DNA of 64,000 nucleotides from Brachyhypopomus gauderio (lineage: Eukaryota > Chordata > Actinopteri > Gymnotiformes > Hypopomidae). Positions 55,601 through 64,000 of this stretch are shown here, piece by piece. A model generated the notes under the pieces. That model did no database searches. It was not told where the DNA came from and saw nothing but the letters and a program-made list of their open reading frames with translations. Location: NCBI RefSeq assembly GCF_052324685.1, contig NW_027506879.1, positions 1,332,001 to 1,396,000 on the forward strand, in the 5' to 3' direction. Positions within the stretch are counted from its first letter, which is position 1. The number at the start of each line of letters is the position of its first letter. The translations under genes and the position numbers were made by a program.

Positions 55601-58600
55601 GCTGCTCTTACTGCACAAACCTTACAGGGATTATTAATTGAGCATTGATTCAAGGTGGACTGTTTTAATAGAGCTTCAGCATTCACAGATTTGCTTGTCT
55701 TCTTTTTGTGCTTTCCAGCTTGAAGAACTTGAAGAGACTTTAAAAAGCCTGGAGGAGAAGGCCAAGGAGCGAAGGTCACAGGCGGAGCAGGTGTGAGGTG
55801 TTTGAAGTATTAATGCCGCACAGTATTTATCAGAGGAAAGACAGATTCCTATATAGCTCCTACACTGGATATTTTGAACTAATCAATAATGCTTGTGTGT
55901 CATAGGATAAGACTACACTGAAAATACATGAAATTAATACTGAGAGGCTACACAAGAGACTACAGGCTGCCAAAGAAGAGAACACAATGCTATTAGAGAG
56001 CAAAGCCCAGGTTTGTGTGCGTGTGTGTGCGTGTGTATGGGTGTTTGTGTCAGCATCTGTGTCTCTACATTTTATCGTCTTGGCCTGCCCAGCTGGTTCG
56101 GGAAGCGGAGGGCTGGGGAGAACGGTTGAGTGAGCTGGAGGAGGAGATGAGGATGTGTAAGAGCTCGCATGCTGGGATGCTGGAGGACTGCGCAAACAAA
56201 GACGAACGCATCAAGGTCCATCAACTGCATCAGCACCACGTTTGTGACATCACTGTTTATGACACTGCTGTTTATGACATCACTGACCGTTCCATGGGAA
56301 TTCCGTAGGCCACTAGTCACATGCTTCTCATTCTTTATCTCACGCATGCTCCCTCCCATTTCTCACGCTTTTACATGTTTTTATCCACCATCAGTCTCTA
56401 ACAGACTGCCTTTTGAAGCTGAGAGACTGGGATTCAGATGAGGAGAACACCACAGATGCTAGTAATGGCACTGCTGAATCACAGCAAGCCCCTTCAGGTG
56501 CCTCATTTTCATTCCCTCAGTCAGAGTCCACAGAATAGTATTTACTTATTTTTTGGAGTCTGACTCCTCTGTGCTGTCGCTTTCTTACAGATTTCCACCA
56601 GAAGCACAAGGTCCAGCAGCTCATCTTTGCAGCTAAGGTTGTTGTCATACTCAGCGGTTCATGATGAATGAGTGGCTCTAGCTGGTAGATGGTCCACATG
56701 TGTGCACCTTCTCCTTCCCCCACAGATGAGCGCAGACTTGAAGGCCATAGAGGAGGATAAGAACAGAGTTTTCGCCAAGCTTGCAGATGAAGTTAAAGCC
56801 AAAGAGGATCTCCAAGGTATGTCCGACCCTCCACTTTTGTGACGTTTTACTGCAAGTGCGGGACATTCTCAGGTTATTGTTTGAAGAGCATGTGCTCCAG
56901 CTGTGTACATTTATGGCATGCAGGAAACATCTGCTTTGACCCTCTTATGAAGTAGGGTGTGTAACATGAACATTTGCCCCTTTGTTATCAATTTATTGTG
57001 TTGACCAATGACGGCTAAGAATTACGGCTACCTTTTTCTAATGGGGAAAATTGTCTTTGTGTATTTAGTGGTGGGGTAAAGGGTTTGGGATTTAGCTCTT
57101 CTTCCGCTTCTTCATCTAGAGGGGATCGAGCAGCTTCAGATGGAGAAACAGTCCTTGGAGTCCGACAGCTCCATGTACACCAGTGAGATCCAGAAACTGC
57201 AGCAGAAACTGCAGATCATGACTGAAATGTACCAGGAGAATGAACTCAAACTGCACAGGTCACACACATCTCTTTCCTCTTTTCTCACTGCATTACAGTT
57301 TCCAGTTTGCACTCCACTTCAGAATTACCCTGACTGGAATATGGACTGCAAAGTAGACACTCACACAATGTTAGACTGCTGTTTAAAATGTCAAGTAGTC
57401 CAGGACACTTCCTTGATCATAGTCATAGAATAATTCTGTGTGTTACATCAGTGCAGCAATTTTGAGAATTGAATTTCTGTTTATCTCTGATTAGGATGTT
57501 AACGGTGGAGGAGAGAGAACGCTCCCAGAAAGAGGAAAAGCTTTCAAAGGCCGGAAAAAAGATTAGCCTTGCTGCAGAGGAGTTAAACAATTGCAGGTTA
57601 GTCCCACCTTTGTTTGTCAAACAAACCAACTAAACAAGTAGGGGTGGGAATCGTTTACTATCTCACGATTCGATTCGATTCCGATTTTGGGGGCCACAAT
57701 TCAATTCAAAAATCGATTTTCGATTCAAAACGATTTTCGTTTCAAAAAACGATTTGATTTATAAAAATGTCTGCTTCAGTCTATAAAATCTGCATGATCT
57801 ACTACAGTCTGCTTTGCAAGACAGAACGACAAATACAGAAAATTAAGTGTCTTTCACATTTAATTAACAAAAATTAAGTGCTTTGGTAAAATAAAATGGT
57901 TTTTGTTGTTACCAAAATTCTTGAGCTTCATTTTGTGAGCTGTCAGGGCTAGCTCGGATGCAGTTCCCCCAGCCGTCGCTAGGGGCACCAGAGTCAGTCC
58001 CAGACTAAACCGGCGTAACCGTACGTTCTCAGCCAGTCTCTGCTTTCTCTGTGGTTGCTTATCGTTTAAGGCTTATCGCCACCTCTCTCTGTTATGCTTT
58101 CTCTTTACTTATTCGAGTATCTCATGCGTCGCTTCCTGACCCATCTCAGGTTTTCCCAATCCTGTATGTCTTCCTATCCGTTTTGCCTTTATTTTTGGGA
58201 AGGGTTTTATTTTGCTGCAGCGTTTTTTGCCAGTTACTTCTGCTGGTGTCCTTGGTTTCGTTTTCGCGTTGCATTTATCCGCGCTGTTTTTTAGTTACTG
58301 ATATTGTTTTGTTTCTTCCTCCCATCTCACTACGGTTGAGTGTTATTTTTCACGCGTTGTATTTTCCGCATTGGTTTTTTGTTTCTATTTACTCCGTGCC
58401 CTCACGGTTTTGCTTTCTATTCTCTTGCACGTTGAGTCTTCCGTGTTGTTTTGTTTGTTCGTTCTGGGTCGCTGTGCGCGTTTCCCTCTCACTAACTGTG
58501 CGTTCACACCGAAAGCGATAAAATCGCTCTCCGTCGCCGAGTCGCCAGCTTCGCGTCGCGTGGGGGCGTGTCCAACATCACGCCTGCATGCAGCACGTGA

Positions 58601-61200
58601 CAGATATGCAAATCACGTTTTTAAAGCAGGACGCAGTATTTATTTTAATCTATTGATTACAGGACACACGATTATAAAGGAGTGCGTGTATAAAACATAG
58701 TGTGTGTATAAAACACATATAGTATATAAACCTAAAATGTTTATGTATTTTTTTACTTTTTACCCCTGACCCGAAGATCAAACAGGAATTTAAAAAATCA
58801 TAACCAATAATAGGGTATACGCTAATTTATTGCAGATGTTTTTTAACAAATGAACAGTATTCCCTCCAAAAATAAACATCGTAAAGTGCGGGACATCCAG
58901 AGACAGCCACTATTAATCTCTCCTCCATTTTGCAATCGGAACAAATAATCAGTAGGAACCAAAGTCAGAGGTGCGGTTTCGGAGCAGGGTGCAAACATAC
59001 TTTCTGATTGGTAGTCGCCGCCGCGCGTCACTGCTCATTTGCATAAAGTTGAGCCAAGCTCAACTTGTTCGCGTCGCTCGAATCGCTCACTTCGCGCCGC
59101 GTCGAGTCGCTGGGTGTCGCTCACTCTCATTGAAAATGAATGACTTCCGGTCGCCGTGTCGCTCTCGTCGCTTTCGGTGTGAACGCACAGTGATACATTT
59201 GACGAGTGTCAAACGTCTTGCTCTTGCGAGCCAGCACTTGGGTCCATCCTTCTCTATTATTTCTCACCCTTCTCTATATTAAAGCTCCCGTGCTCACCGC
59301 GTTACACAAGCCTTGCACACGAGCTACATTGTGTCCAGTTCGGTCTTCCCCGGCATTTGGTAAAAACCAAAATGAACCCATATTTTTGCCTTAAATGAAG
59401 ACCGGACAGGTTGAATATCTCTTTCCTCCATGTGTTTTGAACCTTTTCCGCGCATGAGTGTGTCCCAGAACATGCTGCGCAAAGTCTCACGTAATTTTGT
59501 AATTACGTAACGCGAGACTTCACCACGACTGAATCGTAGTAAATGAGAATCGATTTTTGATATATGAATCGATTTTTTGGCACACCTCTATAAACAAGCT
59601 CACCCTCTTAGCACTGAATATTTTGAGTTCATGGTTCTGAAATAGTAAGAAGAAAAGGACCCATAAAGATTTGACAAAAGGCTTTAGCATGGACGTTTTA
59701 TCACGTGAATCACTGCTCTCTTTCAGACAAAGAGCCAAAGACCTGGAGGAGGAGCTAGAGAAGACTAACCAGGCCTACAAAAACCAGGTGAATTACAGTA
59801 CCGTCTGTGGGTGCATGTTGGAACCACTGGTCCCTTCTCAGTGATATATTTTTTTCCTTTTGTGTCAGATTGCTTCCCATGAGAAGAAGGCCCATGATAA
59901 CTGGGTGAGTGTTTATTTTGTAATATCTTGTGGCTACTGTAGGATTGTGTATTCATCCTGTAATCTCAGCTACAGTAGGATTGTGCATTCATCCTGTAAT
60001 TTCTCATGGCTACAGTAGGATGGTGCATTCATCCTGTAATCTCTCATGGCTACAGTAGGATGGTGCATTCATCCTGTAATCTCTCATGGCTACAGTAGGA
60101 TGGTGCATTCATCCTGTAATCTCAGCTACAGTAGGATTGTGCATTCATCCTGTAATCTCAGCTACAGTAGGATTGTGTATTCATCCTGTAATCTCTCATG
60201 GCTACAGTAGGATGGTGCATTCATCCTGTAATCTCAGCTACAGTAGGATGGTGCATTCATCCTGTAATCTCAGCTACAGTAGGATGGTGCATTCATCCTG
60301 TAATCTCAGCTACAGTAGGATGGTGCATTCATCCTGTAATCTCTGTGTCATAGCTGGCTGCCCGGGCTGCAGACCGAGACCTCACTGATGTTAAGAGAGA
60401 GAATGCGTTGCTCCGTCAGAGGTGAGGCCAACTTCAGGGGACCAGTCACTTCTGAATACTGAAAGCATGGTGTTTAAATATCAGTACCTCCTCTGGTGAG
60501 CTATAGTATAAAATCTCATATTAAGATTATTTGTCTGTCCTTGTGTGCAGACTGACGGACTCCCTGTTTAAGATGGAGCTCTTGGAGAAAGACCCGTACG
60601 CACGAGACGCACTTGCCAGACCACCATTCAGAGGTCAGGCATGTTTGGGGGGTGGGGGGTTGGGCGTTGAGACATATGGGTGGAGGGACAGATTGATTTC
60701 TGATTTCTGGAATTTTGGTGCTACGGTGTGAGAATAATTTATTATTATCATATAAAAAAACTGCAATACAATTTCATTAAAATGGAAAAATAAATTAAAC
60801 CAAGGTAACCTTTGATGTGAAATGACAGCCTGTGAAGTGAAACATAATCACGGTACAACTAAATAAATGTTCTCTAGTTCTCTGGTTGTTCTAAGTGTGC
60901 ATAACCTGTACCAATGACGTTTTTCTGTCTTTCTGTGTGAGAGCGTACCAGCTTTGCACATGTTGCCTTGGCAATATTTACCCCTTCTCCATGCAACAAT
61001 ATCTGTTCTTGAGCTGTTAGATTGCAGGGTAGTAGCCTTCTGCAGGTCAGCATAGATCCTGGATTCAGCTCTGAGCTCAGGACTGGCTCATTCCAACATG
61101 TTCTGAAAGGCGCTATATCAGGGGTCTCCAACCTTTTTGAAACTGGGAGCTACTTCTTGGATACCAATTATTGCGGAGGGCTACCCGAAAAGTTGTTGAG

Positions 61201-61231
<31 letters not shown>

Positions 61232-61804
61232 TGGCGAATGAAAGTTGCGTGTGCGAGTGTCAATTGCTAAGCGGGAAGACCGCTAGCAACCGCAGACATT
61301 CTATAATAGCAGCAAAAACATGACGTGGCGACTCATGACGTGGGTGACCCCTGGTTTATTCAATATTGACGGCAGCCTAACTTTTTGATTGACAGCTAAT
61401 TGAGCAATAGAACACGAGAAGGAGTGTGTTATCGTGAATATATGTACATGCCGTTACTTGACAACGCGTCCGTGGAGTGATACAGGGAACGAGAATACCG
61501 TGCTGTTATCACACATATCTGCAGGGTTAGAACACTTCTCAACCAGTCGGATTGTGAACTAACTGTTGTATAATTGGCGAATAATCATTTAGTGTTAGAA
61601 GGGGAGGGACAACTGTGAATTTTGATTGGACATAAATTTAAGTAGATTTCTCGATGGGACCAATTAGGTTTACAAATTTATATGTAATTCATTGGCCCTT
61701 TGGTGAGCTACTCGGAAAGGGGTGGCGAGATACTGGTAGCTCGCGAGCGACGTGTTGGAGACCCCTGCTCTATATAAATTGAACATTCATTGTACCATAT
61801 TTTA

Positions 61805-61840
<36 letters not shown>

Positions 61841-62143
61841 CTGAAATATTTCTGATTTTTTTCCTTTTGCAATTTCACATTAAAGGTGGGGAAGTTTCTC
61901 ACAGTTTATTTATTTATTCTTACATCCTGGCATTTTTTCAGATATGTAAACGTTTTCCAAGGAAATACATGTCACATTTAGCACATGTGTTTGTTTTGAT
62001 AACTGCAGGTGAGAGGTCTCCGTACGGGCCCTCCCCCCTCGGCCGGCCGCCCTCTGAAACCAGGACCTTTCTGTCACCTCCGACCTTGATGGATGGGCCC
62101 CCTCGCCTCTCTCCACAACCCCCCCTGGGTCCCGGGGGCAGAG
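46632..62143 (+). CDS. MIA2: MIA2 (TALI/cTAGE5), long form, 3' end beyond the window
   Basis: Exons: 46632-46743, 47211-47344, 47643-47735, 47863-50746, 50900-51643, 51879-51970, 54557-54688, 54995-55016, 55106-55194, 55292-55363, 55482-55592, 55719-55790, 55906-56010, 56093-56215, 56395-56497, 56591-56637, 56726-56816, 57120-57258, 57495-57596, 59727-59787, 59869-59904, 60354-60421, 60551-60633 and 62009-62143 (about 1,883 codons). All phases join. Order: signal peptide, lumenal SH3 ([33 protein letters not shown]), acidic lumenal region with three Trp/FG motifs (near residues 230, 270 and 352), a membrane segment in [19 protein letters not shown], coiled coils ([20 protein letters not shown]) and a proline-rich start ([20 protein letters not shown]). 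Family role: ER-exit-site receptor that loads bulky cargo with TANGO1. MIA2 fits better than MIA3 by the SH3, the Trp/FG motifs and the PNN/GEMIN2 neighbours. The lumenal part exceeds the human one, partly from two coding minisatellites. Start 46632 has the better context and signal peptide. Confidence 0.93.
49995..50225 (+). repeat. Coding 33-bp repeat in MIA2 exon 4, 7 copies
   Basis: Seven units encode [15 protein letters not shown] undecapeptides, about residues 825-901 in the lumenal acidic region. One unit has H and one has C in place of R. The period is a multiple of three, so copy number can change without a frameshift. Confidence 0.95.
50911..51360 (+). repeat. Coding 15-bp repeat in MIA2 exon 5: cysteine pentapeptides
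   Basis: Thirty units of 15 bp encode GCVSE-like pentapeptides (variants [15 protein letters not shown]), about residues 1078-1228. The stretch contains 31 cysteines, 30 of them exactly five residues apart. It begins 11 bp after the exon 5 acceptor at 50899 and lies on the ER-lumenal side of the membrane segment. Confidence 0.9.
51971..52731. repeat. 7/14-bp array at the MIA2 exon 6 donor
   Basis: GTATGAG, CTATGAG and GTATGAA heptamers run for about 760 bp from the first base of intron 6. The exon ends GATGAG and the intron begins GTAGGTATGAG, so the array includes the donor. It continues for about 25 bp beyond the MITE at 52732-52850. Confidence 0.95.
52732..52850. mobile_element. hAT-type MITE (second copy), inserted in the intron 6 array
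   Basis: A 119-bp deletion derivative of the element at 2101-2255, sharing GGATTCCCGATGGGCCGGCT and the end CCACTCCGGCCCTG. GTATGAAG flanks both sides (52724-52731 and 52851-52858), although the host array itself contains that octamer. Confidence 0.8.
52876..53545. other. MIA2 intron 6, unique part, no feature
   Basis: No coding or repeat signal that I can support. A short palindrome GATGACATGTCATC lies near 52954. Confidence 0.4.
53546..53640 (+). promoter_or_regulatory. MIA2: Candidate internal MIA2 promoter (cTAGE5-type transcript)
   Basis: A CpG-rich stretch (GCGCGCTGCGCACCGCGC-like, about 53558-53615) in otherwise AT-rich intron. It sits just upstream of the repeat-filled leader and the alternative first exon at 54063. 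Inferred from position and composition. Confidence 0.45.
53641..54062 (+). repeat. 38-41-bp array ending at the alternative MIA2 start codon
   Basis: About ten units built on GTAATGGAGTATAGTCCGAC and AACAGAGCATTTAACTGG. At least six units contain AATGGAG with an ATG. Most open a 12-codon reading frame that closes at TAG two bases before the next ATG. The last unit runs directly into GTAATGGCAGAC, the alternative start. Confidence 0.85.
54063..54164 (+). CDS. MIA2: Alternative first coding exon of MIA2 (short cTAGE5-type form)
   Basis: ATG at 54063 opens [20 protein letters not shown] and continues to KIRD, ending at a good donor (GAT|GTATGT) in phase 0. The next exon (54557) starts in phase 0 with [17 protein letters not shown], so the product would lack the signal peptide, SH3 and lumenal region but keep the membrane segment and coiled coils. 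Human cTAGE5 transcripts also use an internal first exon that joins at this same VVAALPEGMRP position. Exon 6 can join the same acceptor in the long form. Confidence 0.75.
54165..54556. other. MIA2 intron, no feature
   Basis: Intron between the alternative first exon and the membrane-segment exon. Nothing is recognised. Confidence 0.5.
57941..59319 (+). mobile_element. Solo-LTR-like block nested in the hAT element
   Basis: It starts TGTCAGGGCTAG and ends CTTGCACA, with ATTAAA about 40 bp before the end. TGAGC on the left and CGAGC on the right could be a decayed 5-bp duplication. It is itself interrupted by the element at 58495-59191. Confidence 0.4.
58495..59191. mobile_element. DNA-transposon MITE with CTGTGCGTTCACACCG ends
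   Basis: The 25-bp ends ACTGTGCGTTCACACCGAAA (first 20 bases) and the reverse complement at 59168-59191 are perfect inverted repeats. GC-rich subterminal CGTCGC repeats occur on both sides. No coding capacity, and the duplication is not clear. Confidence 0.7.
59927..60343. repeat. 36-41-bp array filling MIA2 intron 22, flush with the exon 22/23 acceptor
   Basis: About eleven units built on CTACAGTAGGATGGTGCATT and CATCCTGTAATCTC. It starts about 22 bp after the donor at 59904 and ends 10 bp before the acceptor AG at 60353. Each unit contains ATCTCAG, an acceptor-like motif, or ATCTCATGG. The intron number counts the alternative exon. Confidence 0.9.
60634..61118. other. MIA2 last visible intron, unique part
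   Basis: No coding or repeat signal is supported between the exon ending at 60633 and the hAT element at 61119. Confidence 0.45.
61119..61767. mobile_element. hAT-type element in the last visible MIA2 intron
   Basis: A 649-bp element from CAGGGGTCTCCAAC to GTTGGAGACCCCTG, perfect inverted ends. The flanking octamers CGCTATAT and CTCTATAT differ at one base. It contains a run of about 28 G at 61203-61230. A T run follows outside at 61807-61836. Confidence 0.85.
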
Positions 62144-62490
62144 GTGACGTGTTATAGCCTGGGCTAGTTATAAAACACTACCTGCTTGAAGGGCTGGGCA
62201 GTACAGTCACATATATTATATGTCACCATATGAAAATATATCCCAGTCTTTGCCATGATATCTTCCCTAAGAATTATATATATTCTTTTTCTTCTTCACT
62301 TCTTGTACATGTAAAATATTTGTCAGACTTACTTAATCCTCATGATCATTGGTGTACTGGGAGACCTGTGACCTGCATGTTTCTGCTCTGTGTGCCTGCT
62401 CTCCTCTGGGTGACTTACAGGAGGCGCTGTGCTCTTACTGTAAGGTTGTTCTGCAGCACCGAGATGAGTACTGTGAATACTGTAATACAG
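62144..62490. other. MIA2 intron beyond the last visible exon, no feature
   Basis: No further MIA2 exon is seen here or later, so the rest of the proline-rich domain lies beyond the right edge. Confidence 0.5.
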
Positions 62491-63505
62491 TGGTTCTAAA
62501 CACACATACACACGGGGTGGGGTTGGGGGTGTGGGGGCGTAGACATAGAGTAGTAGACATCTACTATATAATACACACACACACACACACACACGGGGTG
62601 GGGTTGGGGGTGTGGGGGCATAGACATAGGGTAGAAGACATCTACTATATCAGGGGTACTCAAATAGAAATGATGACGGGCCACATTTTATTTTTTAAAT
62701 CACTGAAGGGGCCGGTTGGGGGGGGGGGGGGGTGTCGAATGTAAACTGTCAACCGGGGGGGGGGTCAACGCATTTGGGCGTTGTTTGTTGTTGCTATAAA
62801 GGCAATCCACGGCATCGTCTTGAGACCGCTATTTGAGTATGGGGGTACTATATAATACACACACATACACACACACGGGGTGGGGTTGGGGGGTGGGGGC
62901 GTAGACATAGGGTAGTAGACATCTACTATATAATACACACACACACGGTATCGCTGTTCACTCTAGTTCTACTATATAAACGTCTACACACATCCACACA
63001 CACACACACACGGTAGCGCTGTTCACTCTAGTTCTACTATATAAACGTCTACGCACACACACACATCCACACACACACACACACACACAGAATCGCTGTT
63101 CATTCTAGTTCTACTATATAAACGTCTACACACACACACATCCACACACACACACACGGTATCGCTGTTCATTCTAGTTCTACTATATAAACGTCTATAC
63201 ACACACACATCCACACACACACACACACACACAGAATCGCTGTTCATTCTAGTTCTACTATATAAACGTCTACACACACACATCCACACACACACACGGT
63301 AGCGCTGTTCACTCTAGTTCTACTATATAAACGTCTACACACACACACATCCACACACACACACACGGTATCGCTGTTCATTCTAGTTCTACTATATAAA
63401 CGTCTACACACACACACATCCACACACACACACACATGGAATCGCTGTTCACTCTAGTTCTACTATATAAACGTCTACACACAGACACACACACACGGTA
63501 GCGCT
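62490..63505. repeat. CA-rich complex tandem repeats, with a nested 195-bp element
   Basis: Units at 62510-62640 and 62858-62945 carry GGGGTGGGGTTGGGGGTGTG and GTAGACATCTACTATATAA. Units of about 60-75 bp at 62946-63505 carry CGCTGTTCAYTCTAGTTCTA and CTATATAAACGTCTACACAC, about eight copies linked by CA runs. A hAT-like element lies inside at 62651-62845. Confidence 0.9.
62651..62845. mobile_element. hAT-like insertion in the CA-rich repeat
   Basis: It starts CAGGGGTACTCAAATAG and near the other end has CTATTTGAGTA, the inner part of an inverted end, followed by TGGGGG where CCCCTG is expected. TACTATAT flanks both sides (62643-62650 and 62846-62853), although the host repeat also contains this word. 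Confidence 0.55.
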
Positions 63506-63908
63506 GTTCACTGTGAGGACAGTGAGTATTTTAACACCCTGTGACTTTACAAGTTTTCCCACTTATAAATCATGGAGGCGTCTGAAATTTTCATCTTAGG
63601 TACATGTCCACTGTGAGAGACATAATCTAAAAAAAAATTCCAAAAATCACACTGCATGGTTTTTTAATCATTTATTATTTATTTATTATTTTATAATCCC
63701 ATCATTTATAATCTGTTTTATGAAACATTGCGCCAAGAATTGAGGATTTTTGCAAGGCAAAGCAGGTTCAGGTCTGACATTAACATCGCCTACCTACAAA
63801 CTGATTTATTAAACAAAAGGCAAATGATATGGGTACTTTTAATAATAACAATTCATATCAGAGGTCTGGTATACTATTACCTATTATAGCAATAGCCTAG
63901 GCCTATTC

Positions 63909-63939
<31 letters not shown>

Positions 63940-64000
63940 TAAAGCATGTAACCTTCAATCATTATAGCAATAGCCTAGTAATGATATTGGCCTACCTACC
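63506..64000. other. No gene recognised; AAT microsatellite near 63908-63938
   Basis: AT-rich sequence. ATTATAGCAATAGCCTAG occurs twice near 63883 and 63960. No MIA2 exon is found before the edge. Confidence 0.45.

Larger units (their letters stand above)
57639..59590. mobile_element. hAT-type element in MIA2 intron 19, host of nested insertions
   Basis: The left end is TAGGGGTGGGAATCG and the right end GGCACACCTCTA. The 8-bp duplication TAAACAAG is identical at 57631-57638 and 59591-59598. The inner flanks repeat ATCGATT motifs. No transposase is seen. Confidence 0.75.

Noticed and set aside
58051..58521. Open frame of 156 codons with hydrophobic stretches
   Set aside because: Lies inside the LTR-like block and runs into the MITE end at 58495. 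No recognisable domain.
46632..62143. Assignment to MIA3/TANGO1
   Set aside because: The SH3 residues, the three Trp/FG motifs in the lumenal region and the PNN and GEMIN2 neighbours fit MIA2 better.

Overview
The window is vertebrate nuclear DNA, almost certainly from a bony fish. It holds three intron-containing vertebrate genes whose encoded proteins align closely with human PNN, GEMIN2 and MIA2 as I remember them. The intervening DNA carries a teleost-style transposon load: a KDZ/Zisupton-type transposase, Tc1, PIF/Harbinger, many small hAT-type elements with 8-bp target duplications, a full-length Tx1/L1-like LINE, a Rex-like LINE tail and a tRNA-derived SINE. I cannot fix the species.

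Layout. Positions 1 to about 33,800 are intergenic and contain no host gene I can support. In order they hold a KDZ-type transposase running off the left edge, a fragment of an L1/Tx1 LINE, a Gypsy integrase scrap, a 30-bp minisatellite, a Harbinger element with a broken Myb-like gene, and a full-length LINE (8,417-14,301) with a hAT inside ORF1. Then come simple repeats, a Rex-like 3' end, a MITE, a degenerate Tc1, two related hAT elements, large minisatellites at 22.9 and 25.7 kb, and a degenerate Harbinger (28,846-31,012).

The gene block runs from 34.4 kb to the right edge. PNN (minus strand, 9 coding exons, 663 codons) encodes pinin, a splicing-associated nuclear protein. GEMIN2 (minus strand, 10 coding exons, 262 codons) encodes the SMN-complex core subunit that holds Sm proteins during snRNP assembly. 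MIA2 (plus strand, 24 coding exons of the long form seen, running off the right edge) encodes the ER-exit-site cargo receptor TALI. An internal first exon at 54,063 would give the short cTAGE5-type form. PNN and GEMIN2 lie head-to-tail. GEMIN2 and MIA2 are divergent, and the space between them is largely filled by a 1.7-kb foldback element with inverted repeats of about 520 bp.

The most unusual signal is the way tandem repeats sit on gene landmarks in this block. Arrays start at, or include, the 5' splice sites of GEMIN2 exon 3, GEMIN2 exon 8 and MIA2 exon 6. They abut the PNN exon 7 donor and fill GEMIN2 intron 1 and MIA2 intron 22. One runs up to the start codon of the internal MIA2 exon, repeating its ATG context as short upstream ORFs. 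Two more lie inside MIA2 coding exons, one of them encoding about 30 cysteine-containing pentapeptides in the ER-lumenal region. The GEMIN2 exon 3 array is in frame and free of stops, so use of a later donor copy would lengthen the protein in 10-residue steps. Exon borders were read by eye from splice consensus, phase and homology, without transcript data.
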